This document shows positions 7,826 through 16,908 of a stretch of 64,000 nucleotides of DNA, in pieces. How positions within the stretch are numbered: the first letter of the stretch is position 1; the number at the start of each line of letters is the position of its first letter. The DNA is taken from positions 682,001 to 746,000 of the forward strand of contig NZ_JAJCVJ010000001.1 of the NCBI RefSeq assembly GCF_020567425.1, in the 5' to 3' direction. The position numbers and the translations under genes were made by a program. This stretch comes from Salinirubrum litoreum. Lineage in GTDB: Archaea; Halobacteriota; Halobacteria; Halobacteriales; Haloferacaceae. Under the pieces are notes generated by a model, which saw nothing but the letters and a program-made list of their open reading frames with translations, searched no databases and had not been told where the DNA came from.

Positions 7826-8617
7826 GTGCAGAGTCTCGACGCGGAACTCGCCGAAGCCCGCGAGTTGGACACCGACAGCCTCGCGGACGCGATCCAGTCC
7901 ATCGGCTTCGAGTGTACGCGCTGTGGCGCGTGTTGCAAGGGGTACGATCCAGCCGACACAGGAGGCGAGCAAGCGAACGACGGCGCGGGAGGCGAGGAGA
8001 GGAGAGACGACGCGGGAGGCGAGGAGAGGAGAGACGACACGCGTCGGGAAGACTCGGCGTCGTCCGACGCGGACTGTCACGACGACCGCGAACCCCACAC
8101 CGCGACCGTCTTCCCGGACGAGGTTCGGGACCTCCGGGCCGCGACCGACTACGACTGGCGGGACGTGGCCCGGCCGATGCCCTACGGCCTGCAGGAGGTC
8201 GACGGCGAGCAGACTGGCGAGACCTTCGAGTGGGCACTGCAGACCGACGCCTGCGGCGACTGTACCTTCTACCGCGAGAGCGACGACGGGACCGGTGCCT
8301 GTGCGGTCCACGAGGACCGACCACTGATCTGTGAGACGTACCCCTTCAGCGTCGCACTCGGCGGGACCGCTCAGCCGATGGGCGAGGCGGTGGACGAGGC
8401 GGGGCAGGTCCGCGCGCACGAGTGCGAAGGACTGGGCCGAGACATCTCTCGCGAGAACGCCGAACAGTTGGCGGCGGCGCTGAAGGAGCGTGCCGTCCGT
8501 GAGATCGAGGAGGCGATCGCGGTCCGAGACGGCTACCGGCCGGTCGAGACGGAGGCGGGCGAGGTCGTCGTCCACGACTCCGAGGGTGCGAAGCGACCGG
8601 ATGGGTCGGCGTTGTAG
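7826..8617 (+). CDS. YkgJ-type cysteine-cluster protein
   Basis: The 263-residue protein, starting with GTG, has the CxxCGxCC cluster (FECTRCGACCKG, residues 29-40), a second pair in ACGDCTFY, and cysteines in GACAVHEDRPLICETYPF. This arrangement defines the YkgJ/Fli(B) zinc-or-iron-sulfur family of unknown biochemical role. Between the first cluster and the conserved core lies a long charged insertion (about 42-95). It contains a perfect 27-base tandem duplication giving two nine-residue GGEERRDDA units. The conserved core resumes at TATVFPDEVRDL. The next gene, a TRAM protein, follows after about 100 bases. Confidence 0.85.
   Translation: MQSLDAELAEARELDTDSLADAIQSIGFECTRCGACCKGYDPADTGGEQANDGAGGEERRDDAGGEERRDDTRREDSASSDADCHDDREPHTATVFPDEVRDLRAATDYDWRDVARPMPYGLQEVDGEQTGETFEWALQTDACGDCTFYRESDDGTGACAVHEDRPLICETYPFSVALGGTAQPMGEAVDEAGQVRAHECEGLGRDISRENAEQLAAALKERAVREIEEAIAVRDGYRPVETEAGEVVVHDSEGAKRPDGSAL
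7984..8037 (+). repeat. 27-base in-frame tandem duplication
   Basis: Bases 7984-8010 are repeated without a mismatch at 8011-8037 inside the YkgJ-type gene. The unit is nine codons, so the frame is kept. Perfect identity suggests a recent slippage or unequal-crossover event. It falls in a hydrophilic linker between the cysteine cluster and the conserved core. Confidence 0.95.
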
Positions 8618-8694
8618 TGGGCCACCGGCAGCACCGACGTCGCGGGCAGTCGGCCCCGAAACCCCAAGTCTCGGCCACGTTCCTCCGGCGGTAC

Positions 8695-8703
8695 ACCTTT
8701 AAC
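8695..8703 (+). promoter_or_regulatory. TATA element of the TRAM gene
   Basis: The sequence acctttaac lies 20-28 bases before the ATG at 8723, the spacing expected for a leaderless haloarchaeal transcript. Confidence 0.55.
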
Positions 8704-8722
8704 GATTCGCACCACACAACGA

Positions 8723-9145
8723 ATGGAGGTCTACACGTTGGAAATCTCAGATGAACTCCTGTGTCTGTTCAGTGCGGACGTGCGGGCCGAGGACGACCGC
8801 TACGTCGTAGAGGTACCCCGTAGAGAGGTCGAGACCGGCGCTATCGAACCGGGTGATACCTACCGAGTCGCGCTCATCTCTCGCAGTCGTGGCGAGTCGA
8901 GCGACACCGACGAGGCGTCCCAGAGCAGTAGCCCGCCGTCGGAGCCACAACCACCGGTCGAGGTCGGCGAACTCCGGTACGTCGAGATCGAGGACATCGG
9001 CAAGCAGGGCGACGGCATCGCCCGCGTCGAACGCGGCTACGTCATCATCGTCCCCGGCGCGGAGATCGGCGAGCGCGTGAAAGTCGAGATCACCGAGGTC
9101 AAGTCGAACTTCGCGGTCGGCGAGATCATCGACGACGACTTCTGA
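8723..9145 (+). CDS. TRAM-domain protein
   Basis: The 140-residue protein ends in a TRAM domain (about 76-138) with the typical IEDIGKQGDGIARVERGYVI and GAEIGERVKVEITEV segments. This OB-like fold binds RNA and is found in tRNA-modifying enzymes and, as a stand-alone domain, in archaeal RNA chaperone-like proteins. The N-terminal half (EVYTLEISDELLCLFSADV...VPRREVETGAIEPG) resembles another small beta-barrel and is joined by a Ser/Pro-rich linker. This two-part architecture is common in haloarchaea. It has its own promoter. Confidence 0.85.
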   Translation: MEVYTLEISDELLCLFSADVRAEDDRYVVEVPRREVETGAIEPGDTYRVALISRSRGESSDTDEASQSSSPPSEPQPPVEVGELRYVEIEDIGKQGDGIARVERGYVIIVPGAEIGERVKVEITEVKSNFAVGEIIDDDF

Positions 9146-9231
9146 GCCACGGATCGTCGACAGATCGATTGCTGGTTCGCTTTCCTTTCGAAGCGGAAGT
9201 CCCCCGCAGTAGCCGTCTTCACGACGTGAAA

Positions 9232-9253
9232 CTCACCGGAACAATATTGTGAG
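9232..9253 (+). promoter_or_regulatory. Palindromic promoter of the propeller lipoproteins
   Basis: A perfect palindrome, acaatattgt (9241-9250), provides the TATA-like core about 25-30 bases before the ATG at 9274. It is bracketed by an inverted repeat, ctcac (9232-9236) and gtgag (9249-9253). The overlap suggests a regulator could compete with TATA-binding protein. Confidence 0.45.
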
Positions 9254-9273
9254 TGGTTCGTGTCACGAGAAGT

Positions 9274-10485
9274 ATGACGCGACAGCGACGCGCCGTCTTA
9301 CGGGCGCTCGGCGTCGCCGGACTGGGGCTCGCCGGCGGCTGTCTGGGTGGCGGCGACGACACCGCGACGCCACGCTCCAACGGGGGCAACGGCGGTGGGG
9401 GTGGGGAGACACAGACCACGGCGACCAGTGACGGAACGGAGACACCGACCGAGACGCCGACACCGACGATGACGCGGACCGGCCAGTGGCCGATGACGCA
9501 GGGTGGTCCGCGTGCGACCGGGCAGGCCGCTGCCGGCCCGCCGCGCGAGTCGGTGCGCTGGGAACAGCAACTCGGGGGGAAGATCCGGTCCGGACCGGCG
9601 GTCGCCGGCGACCGACTGTTCACGACCGCGAACAAACAACTCGTCGCGGTCGCACTCGACGACGGCGAAGAACTGTGGCGAACCGGTGTCGGTGGACAGG
9701 TACAACACTCGGTCGCGTACCACGAGAAGACCGTCCTCGTGCCGACCGAGAACGGCATCGTCGCGGTCGACGCCGAGTCCGGAGCCACGCAGTGGAGCAA
9801 GCGCCTCAAGGGCGGTGCGGCGACCGACGTGACCACGACCGCCGGAACCGCGATGGTCGCCTCCGGGAAGCAGGTGTACTACGGCCTGACCGTCGGCGAC
9901 GGCTCGGTCCGGTGGGACAGCGTCCCGTTCAACTTCGGCGGCCTGCAGGAGGCGTCTGCGGACGGTCGACAGGTGTACGGTGGCGGCGAGAACGCCTTCT
10001 TCGCCATGCAGGACGGTGCGCGCCAGTGGACGAAAGAGATCGGTGGCGGCATCGTCGGCGCGCCGACCGTCGGGGACAAGTACCTGTTCGTCGGGACGAA
10101 CTCGGCGAAGGGGCTGGCAGTCGCGAAGGAGACCGGCAACACCGAGTGGGAGACGCGACTGAACGGCGGCGCGACGGCCTCGCCGGCGCTCGACGACCGG
10201 TCGCTGTACGTCCCCGCCGGCGGCACGCTCCACAAACTCCAGCGTGGCTCCGGCGACAAGGTGTGGGAGACCGGGCTGGACAACACCTGTCTCGTCGCGC
10301 CGGCGATCACCGACGAGGCGATCTACCTCGCCACGACCAGCGGGACGATCTACTCGATCAGTCCCGACAACGGGACGATCTTCTGGAAGCACGAGGCCGA
10401 GATGACGATCCAGTCCGACCCGGCGCTGGCGGGCGGGCGACTCTACATCGGCTCCGACTCCGGACAGCTGTTCGCCTTCGAGTGA
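9274..10485 (+). CDS. PQQ-like beta-propeller lipoprotein, copy 1
   Basis: The 403-residue exported protein begins with a twin-arginine motif (TRQRRAVLRALG) and the lipobox LAGGC, so it is predicted to leave through Tat and be lipid-anchored outside the cell. A Thr/Pro/Gly-rich linker (about 25-75) leads to a propeller of PQQ-type repeats; each blade carries phrases such as VAVALDDGEELWRT and IVAVDAESGATQWS. Such domains may bind a cofactor or act as scaffolds; no catalytic residues are evident. ATG at 9274 is chosen because the in-frame GTG at 9253 lies within the promoter. The next gene overlaps its stop by one base. Confidence 0.9.
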   Translation: MTRQRRAVLRALGVAGLGLAGGCLGGGDDTATPRSNGGNGGGGGETQTTATSDGTETPTETPTPTMTRTGQWPMTQGGPRATGQAAAGPPRESVRWEQQLGGKIRSGPAVAGDRLFTTANKQLVAVALDDGEELWRTGVGGQVQHSVAYHEKTVLVPTENGIVAVDAESGATQWSKRLKGGAATDVTTTAGTAMVASGKQVYYGLTVGDGSVRWDSVPFNFGGLQEASADGRQVYGGGENAFFAMQDGARQWTKEIGGGIVGAPTVGDKYLFVGTNSAKGLAVAKETGNTEWETRLNGGATASPALDDRSLYVPAGGTLHKLQRGSGDKVWETGLDNTCLVAPAITDEAIYLATTSGTIYSISPDNGTIFWKHEAEMTIQSDPALAGGRLYIGSDSGQLFAFE

Positions 10486-11675
10486 TGCCGCCAGTTCAGT
10501 CCCGCAGGACACTCCTCCGGCGGACCGGCGTCACGCTCGCCACAGTCGGCCTCGGCGGACTCGCGGGCTGTCTCGGGTCCGACACGGAAGCGACCCGCAC
10601 CGAACAGACGCCGACAGCCACATCCACGCCGACGCCGACACCGACCGGGCCGCCGCCGACGCCGAGAGCGTCCGGGCCGTGGCCGACCACACGGGCCGGC
10701 CCGCGACACCTCGGCCGGACGACCGACGCCGGTCCGAGCGAGGGCAGTGTCGCGTGGACGACCACGCTGGACGCACCGGTCGTCAGCGAACCGATCGTCG
10801 CCGACAGCGCCGTCTTCGTGGCCACCGAGGCGGGAGAACTCGTCTCCCTCGCGGTCGCCGACGGGAGTGTCCGGTGGCGCGTGCCGACGAGGACGAACGT
10901 CGCGCCGGCTTACGCCGACGGCTCTCTCGTCGTCGCCGACGACGGCCTCCGAGCACTCGACGTGCGGACCGGCGAGGAGCAGTGGTCGGCCGCACTCGAC
11001 GGCTCTCCGACGAGTCCGCCGACGGTCGCCGAGGGGGCCGTCTACGTCGCGGTCGCCGACGAGTCGCTCGCGGCCGTCGGACTCGACGGCACCGTCCAGT
11101 ACGAGACCGCGCCGTACACGCAACTCGGCGGGGTGGCGTCCCCGACCGTGACGGCCGACCGGATCACGCTCGGGGCGACGAACGGCTACTACGGCGTCCG
11201 CGACGGTCGCAGAGCGTGGAAGCGATCGCTCGGCGGGAGCGTCGCCGGGCCGCCGGTCGCGACCGACCGGTCGGTGTTCCTCGCCACCGACGGCGGGAGT
11301 CTGCTGGCGACGAAGCCGACGTCCGGCGGTGTGCAGTGGGAGCGAGATTTGCCGAGTGGGGTGCCGGGGTCGCCGGTCGTCGCGGACGGCGTGCTCTCGC
11401 TCGTCGCCGGCGACCGACTCCGGGCGCTCAGAGCGACGAGTGGCGACGACCTCTGGCAGACGCCGCTGTCGGCACAGGAGACGACGACGCCGGCGCTGGC
11501 CGGTGGGATGCTCTACCTCGGCGACTCGGCCGGAACCGTCCTCGCAGTCGACGTCGACGACGGGATCACCGAGTGGGACGTCGAGGTAGACGGTCCCGTG
11601 CGAGTGCCGCCGGCGGTCGCCGGGAAGAGTCTGTTCGTCGGCACCGAGGCGGGCACCGTCGCTCGGGTCGACTGA
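10485..11675 (+). CDS. PQQ-like beta-propeller lipoprotein, copy 2
   Basis: The 396-residue paralogue of the preceding gene starts at the TGATG overlap with its stop, so the pair is surely co-transcribed and translationally coupled. It too has a Tat motif (QSRRTLLRRTG), a lipobox (LAGC) and a Thr/Pro linker before the PQQ-type propeller. Blade phrases such as LVSLAVADGSVRWRVPT and LRALDVRTGEEQWSAAL recur. The order of blades is the same as in copy 1, but sequence identity appears moderate, which suggests an old duplication. The two probably form part of one cell-surface assembly; ligand unknown. Confidence 0.9.
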   Translation: MPPVQSRRTLLRRTGVTLATVGLGGLAGCLGSDTEATRTEQTPTATSTPTPTPTGPPPTPRASGPWPTTRAGPRHLGRTTDAGPSEGSVAWTTTLDAPVVSEPIVADSAVFVATEAGELVSLAVADGSVRWRVPTRTNVAPAYADGSLVVADDGLRALDVRTGEEQWSAALDGSPTSPPTVAEGAVYVAVADESLAAVGLDGTVQYETAPYTQLGGVASPTVTADRITLGATNGYYGVRDGRRAWKRSLGGSVAGPPVATDRSVFLATDGGSLLATKPTSGGVQWERDLPSGVPGSPVVADGVLSLVAGDRLRALRATSGDDLWQTPLSAQETTTPALAGGMLYLGDSAGTVLAVDVDDGITEWDVEVDGPVRVPPAVAGKSLFVGTEAGTVARVD

Positions 11676-11687
11676 GTTCGGAGAGCG

Positions 11688-13226
11688 TCAGTCGTCTGCC
11701 GGCACGTCCGCCGCGTCGCGGGCGAGCAGCCGATCCAGTGCGTCGACCATCGCCGTCACGCTGGCGAGCGTGATGTCCGCGTCCGAGGCGGCGACGGTGA
11801 CGGTCCGGTCCTTGCGGGACATCTCCACCTCGACGGTGACGACCGCGTCCGTCCCGCCCGTGATGGCGTCCACGTGGTAGGAGTCCAGCGAGGCGTCGGC
11901 CTGCGGGCCGAGTGCGCCCCGGACTGCTTCGACGGCGGCGTCGACCGGTCCCGACCCGGTGCCGGAGGCGACCCGCTCCTCGTCGTCCACGCGGAGGCGG
12001 ACGCTGGCGGTCGGGATGCCGCCGCCGGAGGCCGTGGTGAGGTCCAGCAGTTCGACCCGGCGGTCGCGTTCCCGGCCCTGCACGTCCTCGGCGATTGTCA
12101 GCAGGTCCGCGTCGGTCACGCGCTTGCCCCGGTCGCCCAGTGCCTTCACGCGGTCGACGACCGCCGACAGTTCCTCGTCGGTCACGTCGACGCCGTGTTC
12201 CTGCAGGGCGGCGTGGACGCCGGCGCGCCCGGCGTGTTTCCCGAGGACCAGCCGGCGCTCGCGGCCGACCGTCTCGGGCGGGTACGGTTCGTACATCGCG
12301 TCGTCCTTCAACGTCCCGTCGGTGTGGATGCCCGACTCGTGGGTGAAGGCGTTCTCGCCGACGACCGCCTTGTTCGGCGGGAGCGGAATCTTCGTCGCCC
12401 GCGAGACGAGTTCGGCGAGGTCGTACAGTTCGTCGAGGTTCACCGTCTCCACGTCGTAGCAGTGGTGGAGCGCGATGGCGACCTCCTCCAGTGCGACGTT
12501 GCCGGCGCGTTCGCCGATGCCGTCGACGGTCGCGTGGACCATGTCCGCGCCGGCCCGGAGGCTGGCGTGGACGTTCGCCATCGCGAGGCCCAGGTCGTCG
12601 TGGGTGTGCGTCGAGGTCGGGCCGAACTCGGCGAGTCGGGAGACGGCCTCGAAGGTCTCCTCGGGACTGGCGTGGCCCACGGTGTCGGCGAAGCAGAACC
12701 GGTCTGCCCCGGCGTCGTGGGCGGTCTCGGCGAGTCGGCAGAGGAAGTCCAGGTCGGCCCGGGAGCCGTCCTCGCCGATGACCTCGACCCAGAGGCCGTG
12801 GTCGCGGGCGTACGCCACGAGGTCGGCGGTCGTCTCCACGACGCCGTCGCGGGAGGTGCCGACCTTGTCCTCGACGTGGCGGTCGCTCGCCGGGACGACG
12901 ATGGTGACGCCGTCGACGCCGCAGTCTACGGCGAGGTCCACGTCGTTGCGGACGCCGCGGGCGAAACTGGTGACGGTCGCGTCCAGACCGAGGTCGGTGA
13001 CCCGGCGGATGGTCTCGCGTTCGCCCTGGCCGGTGCAGGCGCTGCCGGCCTCGATGTAGTCGACGTTCGCCCGGTCGAGTGCGCGGGCGATGTCGGCCTT
13101 CTGTGCGGGCGTCAGCGAGACGCCGGGTGCCTGTTCGCCGTCGCGCAGGGTGGTATCCAGAAGCTGTACCGCGTCGCGGTCAGTGAGAGGGGGTAGTTCG
13201 GGGGAGCCCCCGAATAAATCGATCAC
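11688..13226 (-). CDS. 2-isopropylmalate / (R)-citramalate synthase family protein
   Basis: This 512-residue acetyl-CoA-dependent synthase has the family start LLDTTLRDGEQAPGVS (22-37), the metal-binding HxH in STHTHDDLGLAMAN, the GIGERAGNVALEEV block, and HESGIHTDG. The C-terminal LeuA dimerisation/regulatory domain (about 385-500) is complete. The protein could be LeuA (leucine), CimA (isoleucine through citramalate) or homocitrate synthase; haloarchaea carry paralogues and the sequence alone does not separate LeuA from CimA. No other leucine gene is adjacent. The promoter with a tttaaata TATA element precedes it. Confidence 0.88.
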   Translation of the reverse strand: MIDLFGGSPELPPLTDRDAVQLLDTTLRDGEQAPGVSLTPAQKADIARALDRANVDYIEAGSACTGQGERETIRRVTDLGLDATVTSFARGVRNDVDLAVDCGVDGVTIVVPASDRHVEDKVGTSRDGVVETTADLVAYARDHGLWVEVIGEDGSRADLDFLCRLAETAHDAGADRFCFADTVGHASPEETFEAVSRLAEFGPTSTHTHDDLGLAMANVHASLRAGADMVHATVDGIGERAGNVALEEVAIALHHCYDVETVNLDELYDLAELVSRATKIPLPPNKAVVGENAFTHESGIHTDGTLKDDAMYEPYPPETVGRERRLVLGKHAGRAGVHAALQEHGVDVTDEELSAVVDRVKALGDRGKRVTDADLLTIAEDVQGRERDRRVELLDLTTASGGGIPTASVRLRVDDEERVASGTGSGPVDAAVEAVRGALGPQADASLDSYHVDAITGGTDAVVTVEVEMSRKDRTVTVAASDADITLASVTAMVDALDRLLARDAADVPADD

Positions 13227-13264
13227 GAGTCATTGCTGCTCTACCCTGTCTCTGACTGGCACGG

Positions 13265-13272
13265 TATTTAAA
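13265..13272 (-). promoter_or_regulatory. TATA element of the LeuA/CimA gene
   Basis: On the minus strand tttaaata lies about 40 bases before the ATG at 13226, preceded by a purine/GC stretch that could serve as BRE. Confidence 0.6.
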
Positions 13273-13363
13273 CCGGCTGTTGTGACAGTTCTTGCTGTCC
13301 GACCGGTTCCAGCAGTCGTCCCGCCGACAGGTCACGCCGCCGGCGGGCGGTCGCCGTGACGGT

Positions 13364-13903
13364 TCACTCCTCGACCAGTTTCACGGTGTCGCCCGGTTCC
13401 ACCGCGTCGGCGGTCCCTGCCGGCAGTTCGTAGATGGCGTCGGCGGTCCCCCAGCCGAGTCCGACCCACGGCCGGAGGCGTCTCACCTTCGTCACCTCGT
13501 CTCCGACGGTCCAGACCGCGTCGATGGGAAACGGGACGAACAGCATGTGGAGGCTCCTGCCGCGCGGGTCCGGAAACCGGAACGCCATCGCCGAGCCTTC
13601 GGGGAGCGCGCGCCGGAACATCAACCCTCGGGCCTGCGAGAGCGGTCCCTCGGCGAGGTCCACCTCCTCGGCCAGCACGCGCTCTCGGGGTTCGTCCACC
13701 TCGGCGGGGTGGTCGGCGATGCGCTCGGTCACCTCCTCTGCGGCCTCGGCGGCCTGCGCGCGCCGACGCTCGGCCTCGTCGGGGCGTTCGTCCGGTCGGG
13801 CGCGGCGCTCGACGGCCGCGACCTCCTCGGTGATCTGCTCGCCGACGCCGGGTTCGGTGGGCTCCGGAGGGGTGACCTGCGCCGGGACGTGGATCAGTCG
13901 CAC
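13364..13903 (-). CDS. DUF192 family protein
   Basis: The C-terminal part (about 90-179) is a DUF192 domain: LSQARGLMFRRALPEG, AMAFRFPDPRGRSLHMLFVP and RPWVGLGWGTADAIYELPAG are recognisable. The domain forms a small beta-barrel of unknown role, often membrane-associated. The N-terminal half is a highly charged, probably coiled region rich in Glu and Arg (about 25-75) that is longer than in most homologues. No signal peptide is visible. It sits between divergent and convergent neighbours with no clear partner. Confidence 0.82.
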   Translation of the reverse strand: MRLIHVPAQVTPPEPTEPGVGEQITEEVAAVERRARPDERPDEAERRRAQAAEAAEEVTERIADHPAEVDEPRERVLAEEVDLAEGPLSQARGLMFRRALPEGSAMAFRFPDPRGRSLHMLFVPFPIDAVWTVGDEVTKVRRLRPWVGLGWGTADAIYELPAGTADAVEPGDTVKLVEE

Positions 13904-14027
13904 ACTGCGGGCTTCTCACGCACCCGACAAAACGGTTGCGCGGTGCGGCTCCGGGACCGCCCGCTGGCCACTTCGCCGTCCGACCGGAGTCCGTAGGTTC
14001 AACTGCGATGCGGACTCAGACTCCGGC

Positions 14028-14549
14028 ATGGAGAAGACGCCCACCGGGACCTCGGTCGGCGTGGACGACCCCTACGCGGTCGCGGGGCGCTGTGACCACC
14101 TGACCGACGACGGCCGGTGTCGCTACGCACTCCAGCACGCCGGCAACGACCCGGAGTTCGCCGAGGCGCGCCGGGCCGAGGACTACGCCTGTGTCGCCGG
14201 CGACGAAGACTGCGACTGGCGCGACTGTCCGCACTACCGGTGGACCCCACGCGACCGGGAGTGTGTCCGGTGTGGGCTCGAGGAGGTCCGCATGGCCCAC
14301 GAGGACGCCCGGCCACTCCTGGAAGAACACCACCTGTCGTACGGCGACGGCTCGGCGACGAGCCACGAGATCACGGTACGCCTCTGTCGGTGGTGTCACG
14401 CGAAGGTCCACGACTCCTTCGCCCGCATCGACGACGACGTGTCGCCCGATCCGGAGGCCATCGCGGCGCGCGAACAACGCCGGGGGAAGGAACTCGACGA
14501 GATGGGGTTCTCGTCTGCGAGAGAGCGGTACGACTCTGGATCGGAGTGA
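14028..14549 (+). CDS. HNH-like zinc-binding protein
   Basis: The 173-residue protein has many cysteines: CDHLTDDGRCRYAL, YACVAGDEDCDWRDC, and a CxxC pair in ECVRCGLEE. A following ARPLLEEHHLSYGD...EITVRLCRWCHAKVHDSF stretch looks like an HNH/His-Me finger, with the HH pair, the second CxxC and the closing histidine. It may be a nuclease or only a zinc-structured protein; the asparagine of canonical HNH is not obvious. From memory it resembles a conserved haloarchaeal family of unknown function. ATG at 14028 precedes this conserved start. The gene is monocistronic. Confidence 0.7.
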   Translation: MEKTPTGTSVGVDDPYAVAGRCDHLTDDGRCRYALQHAGNDPEFAEARRAEDYACVAGDEDCDWRDCPHYRWTPRDRECVRCGLEEVRMAHEDARPLLEEHHLSYGDGSATSHEITVRLCRWCHAKVHDSFARIDDDVSPDPEAIAAREQRRGKELDEMGFSSARERYDSGSE

Positions 14550-14602
14550 GAGCGAGCGGTGTCGCGCGGGGCTCGGTCGAGTCGGTATGGACGCGAGCGG
14601 TC

Positions 14603-16165
14603 TCAGTCGGCCTTCGAGCCACCGTCGGGCCGATCACGCCCTCTGACGCGGTCCCACGCGGACTCGAACGCCTCGTCGTCCTCGACGACTGCCTCCCACT
14701 GGATCAGGCCGCGTTCGTCACGCGACCCGGAGACGGTGTTGTCCAGCACGAACGCGGCCAGGCCGCCGACCGCCATCCCCGTGCCGCCGATGACGAACAG
14801 CGTGTTCGCCACGATGTCGGTCCCGAGGAGCACGCCCGCGACCGGGATACCCGCGAGACCCTGCTGGAAGAACGCCGAGGCCGTGACACCGTCGGGGGCG
14901 GCCGCGCCGAGACCATTGATGTACGCCGGGACCGCCAGGCCAGCGAAGAGCGCGAAGCCGACGATGAAGACGTTGCGCTGGGAGTCCAGATCGACGTACT
15001 TCAGGTTCGACAGGCCGACCGCGACGATCTGCCCGAACATGGCGAGGAAGAGCCCACCGACGATGGGGTTCGGGATGGTGGCGACCGCCTGTCCGAAGTA
15101 GCCGACGAAGCCGACGAACAGCATCACGACCGCACCGATCTGGACGACGTACCGCGAGGCGACGCCGGTCAGGCCGATGGCACCGATGTTCTCGGAGTAG
15201 GAGGTACAGCCACAGCCACCGAAGGAGGCGGAGACGATGTTCATCAGCCCCTCCATGCCGATACCGTGGTTGATCCGGCGTTCCGAGGGTGCGCCCTGTC
15301 CCGACAGACGGGCCACGGCGTGGTAGTCACCGAAACTCTCGACCATCGAGGCGGCGACCCCGGCGAACATCCCGACCACGAGGGGAAGCGAGACCTCGGG
15401 AATCCCCCACTGGAGCGGGTAGATCGGCATGATCGCCGGCGCGGACAGCACCTGTCCGTAGGCGACGTACCCCGGCGAAGACGAGGTGTAGACGCCCGCG
15501 AGCGACAGCACGAGGGCGATGGCCCACGCGGTCACGACGCCCAACAGGACCGGGAACAGATCGAAGATGCGGTGGCTCGTGTCGAGATACAGCGAGAAGA
15601 GGATGATGAGCCCCAGCGTCAGGCCCAGCAGCCAGAAGTCGTTCGTCGCGGCCGTGATCTGCGGCGTGTTGAACAGCGCCAGTCCGATCAGCGCGATCGT
15701 CGGGGCGACGACGACCGGTGAGATGAACCGCCGGAGGCGACCGAGCAGGCCGAAGTAGCCGATCGCGACCTCGGCGAGCGAGGCCACGATGATCGCCCCC
15801 TGCAGTTGGAGGAGCGCCGCCTGCCACGCCGGCCCGGTGGGGTTCGAGGCCTGTACGACCCCGATCACGGCCAGCGCGGGCGCGAGCATCGAGAAGGGTG
15901 CCCCCTGCACGATCGGGTAGCGGTTCCCGATCGTCGTCTGAGCCAGCGTGGCGATGCCGGAGACGACGAAGAATGTGCCGACGAACTGCGGGACGATCTC
16001 GCTGGGCATTCCGAGTGCGCCCGCGAGAATCAGTGGGACCGCGATGTTCGCGCCGACCATCGTGAGGTAGTGTTGCACCCCGAGCAACAGCGAGGTCGGC
16101 AGGGGTGGTCTGTCGTCGATACCGTACTCCACGAAACTCGATTCCGACGTGTTCTCTTCGCTCAT
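14603..16165 (-). CDS. Uracil/xanthine permease (NCS2 family)
   Basis: The 520-residue transporter has about 14 membrane helices. NCS2 landmarks are LLLGVQHYLTMVGANIAVPL at the N-terminus, the VESFGDYHAVARLSG segment, and the family signature around SYSENIGAIGLTGVASRYV. It brings nucleobases into the cell with protons or sodium; the SENIG segment is the substrate-binding region, but the base cannot be assigned. A GCGCTSYSEN stretch with three cysteines is notable. Start at 16165 (MSEENTSESS) was chosen because the TATA element gatttatca (16199-16207, minus strand) lies about 35-40 bases upstream. Confidence 0.9.
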   Translation of the reverse strand: MSEENTSESSFVEYGIDDRPPLPTSLLLGVQHYLTMVGANIAVPLILAGALGMPSEIVPQFVGTFFVVSGIATLAQTTIGNRYPIVQGAPFSMLAPALAVIGVVQASNPTGPAWQAALLQLQGAIIVASLAEVAIGYFGLLGRLRRFISPVVVAPTIALIGLALFNTPQITAATNDFWLLGLTLGLIILFSLYLDTSHRIFDLFPVLLGVVTAWAIALVLSLAGVYTSSSPGYVAYGQVLSAPAIMPIYPLQWGIPEVSLPLVVGMFAGVAASMVESFGDYHAVARLSGQGAPSERRINHGIGMEGLMNIVSASFGGCGCTSYSENIGAIGLTGVASRYVVQIGAVVMLFVGFVGYFGQAVATIPNPIVGGLFLAMFGQIVAVGLSNLKYVDLDSQRNVFIVGFALFAGLAVPAYINGLGAAAPDGVTASAFFQQGLAGIPVAGVLLGTDIVANTLFVIGGTGMAVGGLAAFVLDNTVSGSRDERGLIQWEAVVEDDEAFESAWDRVRGRDRPDGGSKAD

Positions 16166-16287
16166 GCGCGTGAGTCGCTCGGTGCGATGTGAAGCGAGGT
16201 GATAAATCCAACTCTCCCGACCGAGGTCGTGTCGGCCGAGGGACGTCTGTGACGGCGGAGTCCACGACCGAGCGGAGTCGATCCGCC

Positions 16288-16902
16288 TCAGATGATGTAC
16301 CACGACCGCAGCACACCCTCCACGAACGCGACCAGCGGCGTCAGTCCCCGGAAGGCGTAGCCGAACACCAGTGTCGCCGGGATCGCGCCAGCGACCGCCG
16401 CCCGGCCGAGCGTCGTCCCGTGGACCGTCGCCAGGCCGATCACCAGGAGGGCCGCGCCGTACAGCGTCGCCAGGATCCGCACCTCGGGGAACGGAAGCCC
16501 CGCGACCACCGCCGGTGCGGTCGCGTAGGCGATCACCTGCACCGTCTCGGAGACGCCCGCCCGATCACGCACCGTGGCGATCAACAGGATCGTTTGCAGT
16601 GCGGCGGTCAGGTGGAGCGTGGCCGGCGCGATGACCAGCGCCACCGCCAGCACCGACAGGACGAAGGGGACCGCCGTCCCGCCGCCCAGATCGGGGACGT
16701 AGCTCGGCTGGAAGGCGAACAGTCCGAGGACGTACACCAGCGACACCGCGACCGCGAACGAGAGGCCCGGCGCCTGATCGCCTGGTGCGACCCCGTTCCG
16801 GAAGAACCGGCGGGGACGGAGCAGTACCTCGACCCACGCTCGCGCCAGTCCGCGCGGGCCGCGATCACGGCCGCCGCTGGGATTCTCGACCCACGTCGTC
16901 AC
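16288..16902 (-). CDS. Yip1-family membrane protein
   Basis: The 204-residue protein has an N-terminal cytoplasmic stretch (WVEVLLRPRRFFRNGVAPGDQ), characteristic of Yip1-domain proteins, then about five or six helices ending in GVLRSWYII. Archaeal Yip1-like proteins are of unknown role. It lies six bases from thymidine kinase, with both on the minus strand, so the two probably share a message. Confidence 0.82.
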   Translation of the reverse strand: MTTWVENPSGGRDRGPRGLARAWVEVLLRPRRFFRNGVAPGDQAPGLSFAVAVSLVYVLGLFAFQPSYVPDLGGGTAVPFVLSVLAVALVIAPATLHLTAALQTILLIATVRDRAGVSETVQVIAYATAPAVVAGLPFPEVRILATLYGAALLVIGLATVHGTTLGRAAVAGAIPATLVFGYAFRGLTPLVAFVEGVLRSWYII

Positions 16903-16908
16903 GGATTA

